19,090 nucleotides of DNA from Limnoraphis robusta CS-951 (GCF_000972705.2 NZ_LATL02000143.1:1-19090); one strand, 5' to 3'. Positions 7,333-15,815 are shown, numbered from the stretch's first letter. Numbers and translations are program-made. The notes: generated from the sequence alone by a model not told the origin.

Positions 7333-8451
7333 TTAAAACGGTAAACAAACGGTAAATACAGTGCCTTGATTCAGAGCTGATTTGACGGCGATTTTACCTT
7401 GATGAGCTTGGATAATTTGCCGACATAAATGCAACCCTAAACCACTTCCTGAACGCTTATGATTCCCCTGATGAAAGGCTTCAAACATGGTGACTTGATC
7501 TTCAGGAGATATGCCAATCCCGGTGTCTTTTATTTCAACTTTTATCCAGTCTTTGGGTAACTCTTTCTCGGAGTTTTTCATTAAACTTAAATTCACTTCA
7601 ACACTTCCCTCATCTGTAAATTTAATCGCATTAGCAATCAGATTTGTAAACACTCGTCGCAATTCTAAGCGATCGCCAACAAATTTTTTAACCACAGGTT
7701 CAGTGGCGGAGTTAAATGTCACTAGAAGTTGTTTTTCGGCAATTAAAGGTGTGAGTTCAGTAATCACTTCTTGGATGAGAGCATCTAAATCGAAAGGAAT
7801 AAAACTGAGGGTTTTTTGTCCGACATCATAGGAATACACGGCTAAAAGCGTGTTTAACATATCGAGTAGATTTTTATTACTGCCGATCATGGTTGCGATC
7901 GCCTCATCCATTGGAGAATCTAGATTTCCAAATACCCCTTGCTGCATGAGATTTAACATCCGATCCGCAGCAACCAGAGGAGTTCGTAGATCGTGGGTGA
8001 GACAGCGAACAAAATTTTCTCGCTGATCGATACTTTGTTTTAGACGCAATAGCGATCGAACTCGGGCTTGGAGTTCATCAATTTGAACAGGTTTACGAAT
8101 AAAATCATCCGCCCCAGCATCTAAACCTTCGACGACACTTGACTGTTCGTGAGCCGTAATCAGTAAAATGGGAATGTAGGGATATTTAGGATTACTGCGA
8201 ATGAGCCGCGTTACCTCATAGCCATCCATTTCAGGCATCATCACATCCAGCAGCACTAAATTCGGCGGAGAGGCTTCTATCTGTGCTAGAGCGCTTTTTC
8301 CGTCTTCGACTAAGACAACATTGTGTCCTTCTTGTTCTAGGGCTAACTTCAGAAGGAATAGGTTATCTGGCAGATCGTCAACTGCGAGAATATAGTTTGT
8401 TTTCGCTACTGCAATACTAGACATATCAACATTACTAAAATTAGTTTTCAT
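7333..8451 (-). CDS. Hybrid response regulator-histidine kinase (REC-HisKA-HATPase)
   Basis: This is a 372-aa cytoplasmic protein with a receiver domain placed before the kinase. The receiver is at about 19-135: acidic pair Asp25/Asp26, phospho-acceptor Asp69 in LLDVMMPEMDG, Thr99 and Lys120. The HisKA domain has His153 in FVRCLTHDLRTPL. The ATPase domain has Asn270/Asn274 in NLIANAIKF, DTGIG at 309-313 and GSGLGL at 335-340. All catalytic residues are present. There is no sensory or membrane domain, so input probably arrives by phosphorylation of Asp69. It is the last gene of the minus-strand signalling cluster, 28 AT-rich bp after the next kinase. No clear ribosome binding site precedes the ATG at 8451; Met10 (8424) is an alternative start. 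Confidence 0.92.
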   Translation of the reverse strand: MKTNFSNVDMSSIAVAKTNYILAVDDLPDNLFLLKLALEQEGHNVVLVEDGKSALAQIEASPPNLVLLDVMMPEMDGYEVTRLIRSNPKYPYIPILLITAHEQSSVVEGLDAGADDFIRKPVQIDELQARVRSLLRLKQSIDQRENFVRCLTHDLRTPLVAADRMLNLMQQGVFGNLDSPMDEAIATMIGSNKNLLDMLNTLLAVYSYDVGQKTLSFIPFDLDALIQEVITELTPLIAEKQLLVTFNSATEPVVKKFVGDRLELRRVFTNLIANAIKFTDEGSVEVNLSLMKNSEKELPKDWIKVEIKDTGIGISPEDQVTMFEAFHQGNHKRSGSGLGLHLCRQIIQAHQGKIAVKSALNQGTVFTVCLPF

Positions 8452-8479
8452 AAAAACTGTTTTTGTTTTTATATATATT

Positions 8480-9763
8480 TTATTTTAAATAGCGTGGAAA
8501 TTCAACCTGGAAAACAGAACCATAGCCCAATTGACTATCCACATTGACTTTCCCTTGCATCAATTTCACGAGAGAATCAACGATTGCTAAACCCAAACCT
8601 GTACCATAATGTTTACGAGTATTCGTTTGATTGACTTGTCGGAAGGCTTCAAAAATTTCCTGCAAATGATCGGGGGCGATGCCAATTCCTGTATCCTTAA
8701 CTGAAATGGCTAATTGACCTGTTTCTAGTTCTCGAACATCAATCCAAATTCCTCCCGACTCTGTAAATTTAATAGAATTTGAAATCAGATTAACTAAAAT
8801 TTGCCGGATACAATTTTTGTCATTAATCACCTTTCCCTCTTCGAGAGCGACATCAACTTTCAACGTCAATTGTTTCTCGACGGCTAGGGATCGCAATTCT
8901 TCAGCCGTCAATTCTACAAATTTACCCAGATCAAATTCTTGAGGTTCTAACTTAAATTGGCCGGCTTCTATTTTAGAAAAATCCAGAACTTCATTGAGCA
9001 TCGTCAATAGATTTTGAGCATTATTAAAGATGCGTTTTACCATATCCAATTGTTGAGGAGCGAGAGGATCTGGGTACTGACGCAGCAACAGTTGAGAAAA
9101 ACCCATAATTGCATTCATGGGTGTGCGAAGTTCGTGAGACATGGTGGCTAAAAATTGGGATTTAAGGCGAGATGCTTCAGCCAGTTTGCGGTTTTGTAAT
9201 TCGATTTGTTGGCGTTGTCGTTCTAGTTCTCGATTTTTGCGTCGTAACAGTTCATTACTTTCCCAGAGACGTTTGTTGGCTCGTTCGGCTTCCATTTCGG
9301 CATGATAAACCCGAATAGAATTCCGCATGACTTGCCACAATCTTTCGGGCGAAACCCAAGATTTGGAGAGATAATCAGAGGCACCCGCTTTCATTAAATC
9401 GACTGCAATTTGCTCATCGCCTTGACCTGTCAACACAATTAAGGGTACTTTTATGTTGAGAGAACGTACCTGTTTAACGAGTTCAAGACCATCTCGATCG
9501 GGCAAGCGATAATCTAGAAAAACACAATCAAATTTATTTTCTTGGATGAGGGCGACTGCTGTTTCACAATCTTGTGCTTCAGCTACTTCAACTTTGACAT
9601 CAACTTTCCGCAGCGAGCGCTTAACAGCCATTCGATCCACTTCATCATCATCAACAATCAGTATACTTAATAGTTTTTCCATCTCCTGCCATCTACAGAG
9701 GTTTAGCGGATGCAAGACGTTCGGTTTTATAACAGAACTAACCTGGGGTTGAAATTTTGACAT
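8480..9763 (-). CDS. Hybrid response regulator-histidine kinase with coiled-coil linker
   Basis: This is a 427-aa cytoplasmic kinase. The receiver is at about 32-150: DDD at 38-40, phospho-acceptor Asp84 in VFLDYRLPD, Thr112, and Lys134 in YLSKS. A coiled coil rich in Arg, Glu and Gln follows at about 155-200. HisKA has His210 in FLATMSHELRTPMNAIMG. The ATPase has Asn325/Asn329, DTGIG at 358-362 and GTGLGL at 387-392. All key residues are intact. With no sensor domain, it is probably fed by an upstream kinase through Asp84. Met28 (ATG at 9682, MEKLLSILIVDDD) is an alternative start close to the usual receiver N-terminus, but AGGAG directly abuts it, leaving no spacer. The gene lies between an Rcp1-like receiver (147 bp upstream) and the second hybrid kinase (28 bp downstream). 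Confidence 0.92.
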   Translation of the reverse strand: MSKFQPQVSSVIKPNVLHPLNLCRWQEMEKLLSILIVDDDEVDRMAVKRSLRKVDVKVEVAEAQDCETAVALIQENKFDCVFLDYRLPDRDGLELVKQVRSLNIKVPLIVLTGQGDEQIAVDLMKAGASDYLSKSWVSPERLWQVMRNSIRVYHAEMEAERANKRLWESNELLRRKNRELERQRQQIELQNRKLAEASRLKSQFLATMSHELRTPMNAIMGFSQLLLRQYPDPLAPQQLDMVKRIFNNAQNLLTMLNEVLDFSKIEAGQFKLEPQEFDLGKFVELTAEELRSLAVEKQLTLKVDVALEEGKVINDKNCIRQILVNLISNSIKFTESGGIWIDVRELETGQLAISVKDTGIGIAPDHLQEIFEAFRQVNQTNTRKHYGTGLGLAIVDSLVKLMQGKVNVDSQLGYGSVFQVEFPRYLK

Positions 9764-9910
9764 TTTTGATTTTTTTCATTCAATAGAGAGGTAACATTCC
9801 ATTTTTTAGCAATAACCGATTTTACTGTTTTCATGGTAATTTTTCCAGCTTTTATCTAAATTTTATTTTGACAGTTACACTGTTCTGTTATTCATCGAGA
9901 CAGCCGTGTA

Positions 9911-10342
9911 CTAGGGAAATTCACACAGCGTCCAATAAGTATTCAAAGTAACAATAACTGAAGCAAATTTTGTAAAGGTTACGGGCTTGAGAATATAACC
10001 TGCAATATTCAAGTTATAAGCTTCAAGCAAATCCCGATCTTCATCGGAAGTTGTTAACACAATTACAGGTGTCGCTTTCAATTTTCGATCAGAACGCAAC
10101 TCTTTTAAAAATTCTAAGCCTCCCATTTTAGGCATATTCAAGTCAAGTAATATCAATCGGCGTTCTTCAGGAACGATGGGAAGACAACCTTCTTGGGAAC
10201 GTAGCATTTCCAAAGCCTCTATTCCATTACCCGCCACATAAAGCGGATTAGAAATATTGTTCTTTTTAAACGCTCGCTTGACGTTCATCACATCAACTTC
10301 GTCATCTTCCACCAATAGAATATTAATAATTTTTTCCCCCAT
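9911..10342 (-). CDS. Rcp1-like single-domain response regulator
   Basis: This 143-aa stand-alone receiver is of the Rcp1 type that partners cyanobacterial phytochrome-class kinases. It has Glu12/Asp13/Asp14, phospho-acceptor Asp67 in LILLDLNMPKMGG, Thr97/Thr98 and Lys119 in YILKPV. The C-terminal tail NTYWTLCEFP is very close to the conserved ending of this family. There is no output domain, so it would act by protein contact or pass phosphate to another protein. It follows the 947-aa kinase whose SHDLKAPLRAI core is the matching type, so the two are probable partners. A -10-like box in the 235-bp gap suggests that it may also have its own promoter. Confidence 0.92.
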   Translation of the reverse strand: MGEKIINILLVEDDEVDVMNVKRAFKKNNISNPLYVAGNGIEALEMLRSQEGCLPIVPEERRLILLDLNMPKMGGLEFLKELRSDRKLKATPVIVLTTSDEDRDLLEAYNLNIAGYILKPVTFTKFASVIVTLNTYWTLCEFP

Positions 10343-10371
10343 AAATCAGATAATCCGTTGAACTCGCCTCT

Positions 10372-10437
10372 TGAGATTATGATCATCTCATAACATCAAA
10401 CGATAGCAATCCCAGCCTACCTCTTCCTGAGATTATA
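10372..10437 (-). promoter_or_regulatory. Candidate promoter and repeats upstream of the Rcp1-like gene
   Basis: On the minus strand TATAAT lies at 10432-10437, about 90 bp before the ATG at 10342, without a clear -35 box. The motif TGAGATTAT occurs twice (10372-10380 and 10428-10436), each preceded by CCTCTT or CTCTTCC. The first copy forms an inverted repeat with ATCTCA at 10385-10390. The rest of the 235-bp gap (10343-10577) shows nothing else I can support. Confidence 0.3.
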
Positions 10438-10577
10438 AACAAAGCTTTAACTTCAGACCTCATCTCTAGGGAGAAACCTTGAGTTGATCTTTATCTATCT
10501 CCAGAGGTAGATCAGACTGGAAACAATTTATAACGACGAAGAGTCTGCTATTTCTCCTTCTCGGCAAGAGCGATCTT

Positions 10578-13421
10578 TTACTTAGGCCAAGTCCAGCGAA
10601 ATGTCGCCCCTTCGCCGAGTTGAGATTCAAGTTCAATTTTTCCTCCTTTAGTATCAATAATTTTCTTGACAATTGACAAACCAATGCCCGTATTTTCGGC
10701 TTGATCACGGGCTTTCAAGGTTTGAAAAATCGTAAAGACTTTTGCCTGATATTGAGGCGCAATCCCCGGGCCATTATCACTGATCGAAAACTCGTAGAAT
10801 TTCCCCTGATCGGTGCAGGAAATTATCACCTGTCCATCGGAACGATGATGATGCTTAATCGCATTACTAATCAAGTTACTAAACACTTGCTGTAAAGATA
10901 TCCGTTGTGTGGTTAAAGTGGGCATTTCTCCTTCGATTTTAATGGTAAACTCTGATGGCGGATCAAGTGAATCAATGATCTCTTCAAGCAGTTGACTCAC
11001 CTGAACTTTTTCAGATTCTACTTGAACACGACCAACTCGAGAATACTGTAAAAGTCCGTTAATTAAGTTTTCCATCCGATGAACTCGTCCGCGTAATAAA
11101 CTCATCTGATGACGAGTATCATCATCAAGCTTATCTTGTAGATCTTCTTCCATCCATTCAGACAAATTAGCGATCGCTCTTAGAGGCGCTTTCAAGTCGT
11201 GAGAGGCGACATAAGCAAACTGATCGAGTTCTTTATTGCGTTTTTCCAGTTGTCCGGTTGTGGTCAATAAAATCGCATTCAGTTGAACCAATTCATCGGC
11301 ACGAGCCTGTAAAATGGCTTCAGTTTGTTTGCGTTTAGTCACATCGTTAATCGTCCCCCAAAATCCAATGACTTCGTTTTCACCGTTTCGGTTCAATTGA
11401 GCAGAAATTTCCAACCAACAAAAATCCCCATTTTTTTTGAGCAAGCGAAATTCAAAGATAAAACCCTGTTGATCAGTCTGAATCAACCGCTCTAATTGTT
11501 CACTAATATAGCGTTGATCTTCTTCAGCATAGACATAATTAATCAACCCAGAGGAAAGACTCTCAGAAAGGCTAAATCCGGTAATGAACGTCCAAGCCGG
11601 ACTTAAAAACGTCCACCGCCCTTCAATATCAGTTTGAAAGATGACTTCTTGAACACTATTGAGAACAGAGCGATACAGCCGTTCACTTTCCGATAAAGCC
11701 TTTTCGATCCGTTTGCGTTGGGTAACATCTTCAAAAGCAATTCCTAACCGTTGATTGGGTAAGGGAAAAGCTTTGACTGCAAACCAACTTTCACCGACTC
11801 GCTGATCTCCATAACGAACTTCACTAAACCCACAAGGCTGTTGATGACGAACCACTTGAGCATAAGCTTGCAATAAACAAATGTTGGTTTCTGGCAATTT
11901 TGGGAAACACTCGATCATTTTTCTGCCCACTTGCTCGTCAAGTTCTAACCCTAATAATTGCGACGCTTCCGGGTTAGAACTAATCAAGCGAAAACTCTGA
12001 ATATCGTCGATATCCTCTAAATGCCAAACGCTCATCCCAATGGGAATATTTTCGACAATATCTTCATAGATTTGAATTTTGGCTTGAGCTGCTTCAGCTT
12101 GCTCACGGGCAACTCGTTCTCGTTCGAGTAATTCATCTTTGAGTTGATTGAGAACTTCCAGCTCAGTCGTTCTGTCTTTAACTCGCTGTTCGAGTTCATC
12201 GTTAAAACGAGCAATTTCTTCTTCAGCTTGCTTGCGAAGCGTGACATCTCGGGAAATACAGAGAATCATCGGTTCTACCGTCGAATTTCCCGAGGATATG
12301 GCGCGACTGGTGGTTTCAAACCAAACATAAGTCCCATCACAACGACGTACCCGATAAGTGCTGGTGTACTCATGGGGTAACTGACCGATAATGGTATAGG
12401 TTCTCTGCCAAGCGGCTGCATCTGCCGGATGAAAGAATTCATAGAGGGAACGTCCCAGCAGTTGCTCCGGTTCGTAGCCGAGTAAATGCCGACTGGCGGG
12501 TGAGGCGTAGAGAAACACCCCTTCACAGGTGTGAGTAGAAATCAGATCTTTGGCATGATCAGCTAGCCAGCGATAGCGGGCTTCACTTCCCCGCAGAGCG
12601 GCTTCGGCTCGTTTGCGATCGCTAATATCTTGCTGAGAACCCACCATGCGAATGGCTTTACCCAAGTCATCCCTTTGAGCAATTCCTCGGGCTAAAGTCC
12701 ATTTGTAGCTGCCATCGGCACAACGCAGACGGTATTCCGCCGCGTATTTAGGTGTTTTGCCGTCAAGATGATTTTGTACTGTTGCTAATACATCATCAAG
12801 ATCCTCGGGATGAATGCGAGAACGCCAAGCCTCAAAGTTATTTTCCAGTTCGTCATCTTTGTAGCCGAAATCGGCTTTCAACTGAGTAGACATGAAGACG
12901 AACCCGGTGAGAATATTCCAGTCAAAAATACCGTCTCCAGTTCCTTGCAGGGTTAACTGCCAACGTTCCTCACTTTTTTTAAGCTCAGTCTCCACTTGCT
13001 TGCGTTCTTCGATTTCTTGTCGGAGTAAGCGCATTGACTCTTCCATCTGCTCTGGACTCGGAAACGTTAAAATTTTGGGGATCAACAGGATTAGGGCGAT
13101 CGCACTCAATAAAGAGATTACCGCCGTGAACGCTCGCACGATGCCCGAAATCCAGTAGTTCGGGTGCCACAGCGTCCAGATATCGAGTAGATGACCCCAA
13201 CCGCAAGAGATAATAAAGCCAGCAAACAACAGAAATATCCAGTTAAATGGAATATCATCTCGCTGACGAACGATGTACACTAGCCCAACAGGGATGGAAA
13301 AGTAAGATAAGGCAATGATGGCGTTACTCACCCAATGCAATCCCACTAATCCAGGTTTCCAGAGATAACAACTGCCATGAGGCATGAACACTGTTGTAGC
13401 GAGTATACTTTCTGTCAGCAT
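10578..13421 (-). CDS. Ethylene-receptor-like (ETR1-type) multi-PAS sensor histidine kinase
   Basis: This is a 947-aa membrane kinase. Residues 22-116 hold three membrane helices closely resembling the copper/ethylene-binding domain of plant ETR1 and Synechocystis Slr1212. Tyr40, Ile43 and Pro44 in SYFSIP match ETR1 Tyr32/Ile35/Pro36. Cys73 and His77 in SCGWGHLLDIW match the copper ligands Cys65/His69. The position of ETR1 Asp25 is Asn33 here. Four PAS-type regions follow at about 154-270, 280-397, 451-570 and 580-698, with a coiled coil at about 398-450. The kinase core has His741 in FAYVASHDLKAPLRAI, Asn849/Asn853, DNGPGI at 882-887 and TGIGLS at 911-916. It is phytochrome-like and suits the Rcp1-like receiver downstream. 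GGAGA precedes the ATG by about 9 bp. Ligand binding is inferred from sequence; light, redox or another input through the PAS domains is also possible. Confidence 0.92.
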   Translation of the reverse strand: MLTESILATTVFMPHGSCYLWKPGLVGLHWVSNAIIALSYFSIPVGLVYIVRQRDDIPFNWIFLLFAGFIISCGWGHLLDIWTLWHPNYWISGIVRAFTAVISLLSAIALILLIPKILTFPSPEQMEESMRLLRQEIEERKQVETELKKSEERWQLTLQGTGDGIFDWNILTGFVFMSTQLKADFGYKDDELENNFEAWRSRIHPEDLDDVLATVQNHLDGKTPKYAAEYRLRCADGSYKWTLARGIAQRDDLGKAIRMVGSQQDISDRKRAEAALRGSEARYRWLADHAKDLISTHTCEGVFLYASPASRHLLGYEPEQLLGRSLYEFFHPADAAAWQRTYTIIGQLPHEYTSTYRVRRCDGTYVWFETTSRAISSGNSTVEPMILCISRDVTLRKQAEEEIARFNDELEQRVKDRTTELEVLNQLKDELLERERVAREQAEAAQAKIQIYEDIVENIPIGMSVWHLEDIDDIQSFRLISSNPEASQLLGLELDEQVGRKMIECFPKLPETNICLLQAYAQVVRHQQPCGFSEVRYGDQRVGESWFAVKAFPLPNQRLGIAFEDVTQRKRIEKALSESERLYRSVLNSVQEVIFQTDIEGRWTFLSPAWTFITGFSLSESLSSGLINYVYAEEDQRYISEQLERLIQTDQQGFIFEFRLLKKNGDFCWLEISAQLNRNGENEVIGFWGTINDVTKRKQTEAILQARADELVQLNAILLTTTGQLEKRNKELDQFAYVASHDLKAPLRAIANLSEWMEEDLQDKLDDDTRHQMSLLRGRVHRMENLINGLLQYSRVGRVQVESEKVQVSQLLEEIIDSLDPPSEFTIKIEGEMPTLTTQRISLQQVFSNLISNAIKHHHRSDGQVIISCTDQGKFYEFSISDNGPGIAPQYQAKVFTIFQTLKARDQAENTGIGLSIVKKIIDTKGGKIELESQLGEGATFRWTWPK

Positions 13422-13453
13422 AGATCTTCGTCTCCAGCAATATCAATTGTCAA

Positions 13454-13496
13454 TCTATCTTTAGGTCAGTTTTCGATAGGACTATGGATAGATAGA
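13454..13496. promoter_or_regulatory. Inverted repeat in the divergent control region
   Basis: TCTATCT (13454-13460) and AGATAGA (13490-13496) form a 7-bp inverted repeat in the 158-bp gap between the divergent ETR1-like kinase and the NarL-type regulator. A related CGATAGG lies between them at 13474-13480. The location would suit a site bound by the regulator encoded alongside, but this is a guess from position and symmetry only. Confidence 0.25.
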
Positions 13497-13579
13497 CTAA
13501 GTAAGGTTTTTTAGGTTAATCTGATGAGGATATATCGAAAGCGCTAATATTTCCTCTATCTATTGTCGGCAATTTTAGA

Positions 13580-14329
13580 ATGAATAAAATACGTGTTGTT
13601 CTTGTTGAAGATCATAACTTGAGTCGTGTGGGTTTAGTCGCTGCCCTCAAGCAAGTCAATGATATTGAAGTTGTGGGTGATGCGGAGAATGGCCGCAAAG
13701 GTTTAGAGATGTTGCGATCGCTTTCCCCGGATGTGGCTATTGTTGATATTGGCTTACCCGATATTGATGGGATAGAGTTGACGCAACAGTTAAGAAAAAT
13801 TCAAGCCAGTTCTGAATCAACTGTTAAAACGAAAGTTCTGATTCTCACCATGCACGAGGAAGAAAACTCGGTTTTAGCGGCTTTTGCAGCAGGTGCGGAT
13901 TCTTACAGTTTGAAAGATTCGAGTTTAGATATACTGGTACAGGCGATTCGATCAACCTACGAGGGAAATGCTTGGATTGATCCAACAATTGCTCGGATTG
14001 TCCTCAAACAAGCTCGAACGGTAGAACCGATTTCTGCTGTTGCGGTTGATGAATTCAACACGGGGAAAGAGGTAACTAAGCACACGGTTGAGATTGATTC
14101 GGCTCAAGATGATGTTCAACGGCTTCTTGATACCTATCCTCTGACTGAGCGAGAACTGGAAGTTTTAGAACTGATTGTGGCTGGATGTAGCAATGCTGAA
14201 ATTTCTGAAAAGCTTTATGTGACGGTTGGAACGGTGAAAACTCATGTTCGCAGTATTTTGAATAAGTTATGTGTCGAAGATCGCACTCAAGCTGCGGTAC
14301 GGGCTTTGCGTTCGGGGTTAGTCAGTTAG
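13580..14329 (+). CDS. NarL/FixJ-type DNA-binding response regulator
   Basis: This is a 249-aa two-domain regulator. The receiver spans about 3-125, with Glu10/Asp11, phospho-acceptor Asp56 in VAIVDIGLPDIDG, Thr90 and Lys112. A variable linker of about 60 residues follows. A LuxR-type helix-turn-helix lies at about 186-246: LTERELEVLELIVAGCSNAE, then VTVGTVKTHVRSILNKL. It would bind DNA as a dimer when phosphorylated. It is divergent from the ETR1-like kinase and is the only protein in the signalling cluster with a DNA-binding output, so it is the natural candidate for the cluster's transcriptional effector; that link is inferred from position. The ribosome binding site at the ATG is weak. 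Confidence 0.93.
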   Translation: MNKIRVVLVEDHNLSRVGLVAALKQVNDIEVVGDAENGRKGLEMLRSLSPDVAIVDIGLPDIDGIELTQQLRKIQASSESTVKTKVLILTMHEEENSVLAAFAAGADSYSLKDSSLDILVQAIRSTYEGNAWIDPTIARIVLKQARTVEPISAVAVDEFNTGKEVTKHTVEIDSAQDDVQRLLDTYPLTERELEVLELIVAGCSNAEISEKLYVTVGTVKTHVRSILNKLCVEDRTQAAVRALRSGLVS

Positions 14330-14424
14330 CAGTTTGCAGATATCAGTGGGTGACTGTCAAAAATCCATCCTAAGAATCATGCGAGTTTTATTGTCTAATT
14401 GTAGACTGATCTTTAGTTGTGATT

Positions 14425-14440
14425 GATAGCGATCGCTATC
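14425..14440. repeat. Extended HIP1 palindrome
   Basis: GATAGCGATCGCTATC is a perfect 16-bp palindrome centred on the HIP1 octamer GCGATCGC. It lies 85 bp before the DUF2294 gene start at 14525. HIP1 is abundant in most cyanobacterial genomes; here its extension to 16 bp and its intergenic position are the only unusual points. Confidence 0.6.
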
Positions 14441-14524
14441 GAGTTTACACTGCTGTTCCATAACTCAGAAGAATCACTCGACTGACTTATGTACAGCAGT
14501 CTAATAAAATTTAGAGGCAAGTTG

Positions 14525-14944
14525 ATGAATAATCTGACTCGAGGACAACTGGAACGGAATCTTTCTCAGCGTATTCAAGCTTTCTATCGTCAAGAACTAG
14601 GACATCAACCGACTAAGGTGACTTGTCAGCTTTTTGACTCTAAAATCGCAATTATTGTGGAAAATTCTATTACCCCCGCAGAACAGCTTTTATCAGATGC
14701 GGGACAAGATGAGTTAGCGGAGGAGGTTCGAGCGGGATTAAAAGATGCCACTCAACCGAAATTAAAAGCTTTGATCGAAGAAATCTTAGCAGTGGATGTG
14801 ATTGATCTCTTGAGTGAAGCGAAGTTAGAAACGGGTCGGATGGGTATTATTGCGGTATTAACTCAATCTCCCCAAGTTCGCAATTGTGAATCAATTCCTA
14901 AGCCTAAACTCCATTCAGGGCATAATCAATCTCAGGTTTCTTGA
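14525..14944 (+). CDS. DUF2294/MpsC-like protein, first of a tandem pair
   Basis: The protein is 139 aa if started at the ATG at 14525, which has AGAGG 8 bp upstream. An upstream ATG at 14489 would add 12 residues but has no ribosome binding site. The family signature is clear: LERNLSQRIQAFYRQELGHQ at about 8-27, then VTCQLFDSKIAIIVENSITPAEQLL, and a C-terminal LKALIEEILAVDVIDLLSEA followed by TGRMGIIAVL. The family (DUF2294) is named after the MpsC subunit of a sodium-linked membrane system in staphylococci; its role in cyanobacteria is not known. The protein is soluble, with no membrane segment. A second diverged copy follows after 24 bp, probably in one transcript, and the NarL-type regulator gene lies upstream. 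Confidence 0.85.
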   Translation: MNNLTRGQLERNLSQRIQAFYRQELGHQPTKVTCQLFDSKIAIIVENSITPAEQLLSDAGQDELAEEVRAGLKDATQPKLKALIEEILAVDVIDLLSEAKLETGRMGIIAVLTQSPQVRNCESIPKPKLHSGHNQSQVS

Positions 14945-14968
14945 AAAAAGTCTTTGATTTGAGGAATA

Positions 14969-15373
14969 ATGGAGGCAAGCAATTTAGCATTATCAGAGCA
15001 GCTTCTTTGTGAGGGGATTCAAAAGATCTATACTCAACAGTTAGAACAGCAACTCATCAAGATTAGTTGTCATATATTTGATCGCATTGTAGTTTTTATT
15101 TTAGAGGGAGTGATTACTCCCCCTGAACATTTCTTGAATCGAAATAATGATGTCCGATTGGTGAGCCGAGTTCGAGGCGAATTGGATCGCATCATTCAGC
15201 CCAAAATTAAGGATTTGATTGAGAAGACGATCAATGTAACGGTGACTGACTTCCTTTGTGATACAGCGATTGATACTGATCGTACTGGAGCAATTGTTAT
15301 TTTTGAATTTCCGTCTCGCACTGCTTCTTTAAAAACCTCGGACGACGGGACGCACAATCGGAAGGCTTTGTAA
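14969..15373 (+). CDS. DUF2294/MpsC-like protein, second of a tandem pair
   Basis: This 134-aa protein is a diverged homologue of the preceding gene. It shares the same layout: an N-terminal helix with LCEGIQKIYTQQLEQQLIKI, then SCHIFDRIVVFILEGVITPPE, then IQPKIKDLIEKTINVTVTDFL and TDRTGAIVIFEF. The ATG at 14969 has GAGG 5 bp upstream, and the gene starts 24 bp after the first copy, so the two are probably co-transcribed and arose by duplication. The C-terminal tail after EFPS is rich in polar residues and unlike the first copy. Its last 77 bp overlap the 3' end of a receiver gene on the opposite strand. Confidence 0.82.
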   Translation: MEASNLALSEQLLCEGIQKIYTQQLEQQLIKISCHIFDRIVVFILEGVITPPEHFLNRNNDVRLVSRVRGELDRIIQPKIKDLIEKTINVTVTDFLCDTAIDTDRTGAIVIFEFPSRTASLKTSDDGTHNRKAL

Positions 15374-15773
15374 GATGGCGACAGATTAGATCTTCGAGAT
15401 CGCTCAACAGATAAGGTTTACTGAGGTAGTCATCAAAACCGCTCGCGAGTAAGTGTTCTCGATCTTTTCCGAAAGCCAAGCCCGTTACAGCAATTGTAGT
15501 GGTTTGGTCAAGTCGGTGATTGGCTCGAATGTGACCCAGAAGTTGTAAGCCGTCAATATCCGGTAATATAATGTCAAGTAAAATGAGCTGAGGTTGGTAA
15601 TGTTCTAAAAGGGACAAAGCTTCTTGAGAGCTACTCGCACTCAGATAAGGATAACCCAAATTTTCAAGGACGCAACCAATTAGAAGTAAATTGTCTTGAT
15701 TATCATCGACGGCTAAAACATAGGGTTTTTTAACCAATTGGTGAGCTAAACTCGTTAAAGCTTTCGTAGTCAT
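15297..15773 (-). CDS. Single-domain response regulator (CheY-like receiver)
   Basis: This is a receiver-only protein of 158 aa from the ATG at 15773 (MTTKALTSLAHQL). An ATG at 15809 would add 12 odd hydrophobic residues. Neither start has a convincing ribosome binding site. Numbered from 15773, it has Asp23/Asp24 in VLAVDDNQDN, phospho-acceptor Asp67 in LILLDIILPDIDG, Thr97 in IAVTG and Lys119 in YLSKPY. All phosphotransfer residues are intact. The last 26 residues, after RHLTKPS, are encoded by DNA that also encodes the end of the second DUF2294 protein on the other strand, so this tail may be shaped by the overlap. There is no output domain; it probably belongs to the local phosphorelay. 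Confidence 0.88.
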   Translation of the reverse strand: MTTKALTSLAHQLVKKPYVLAVDDNQDNLLLIGCVLENLGYPYLSASSSQEALSLLEHYQPQLILLDIILPDIDGLQLLGHIRANHRLDQTTTIAVTGLAFGKDREHLLASGFDDYLSKPYLLSDLEDLICRHLTKPSDCASRRPRFLKKQCETEIQK

Positions 15774-15815
15774 ACTCAGTATCGTCCATAGCAAGGGAAA
15801 ACGAAGCATCCCCCC

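Noticed and set aside
10466..10708. 80-aa minus-strand frame overlapping the end of the ETR1-like kinase
   Set aside because: It is out of frame with a kinase whose C-terminal ATPase motifs are intact to the stop at 10578; a shadow frame.
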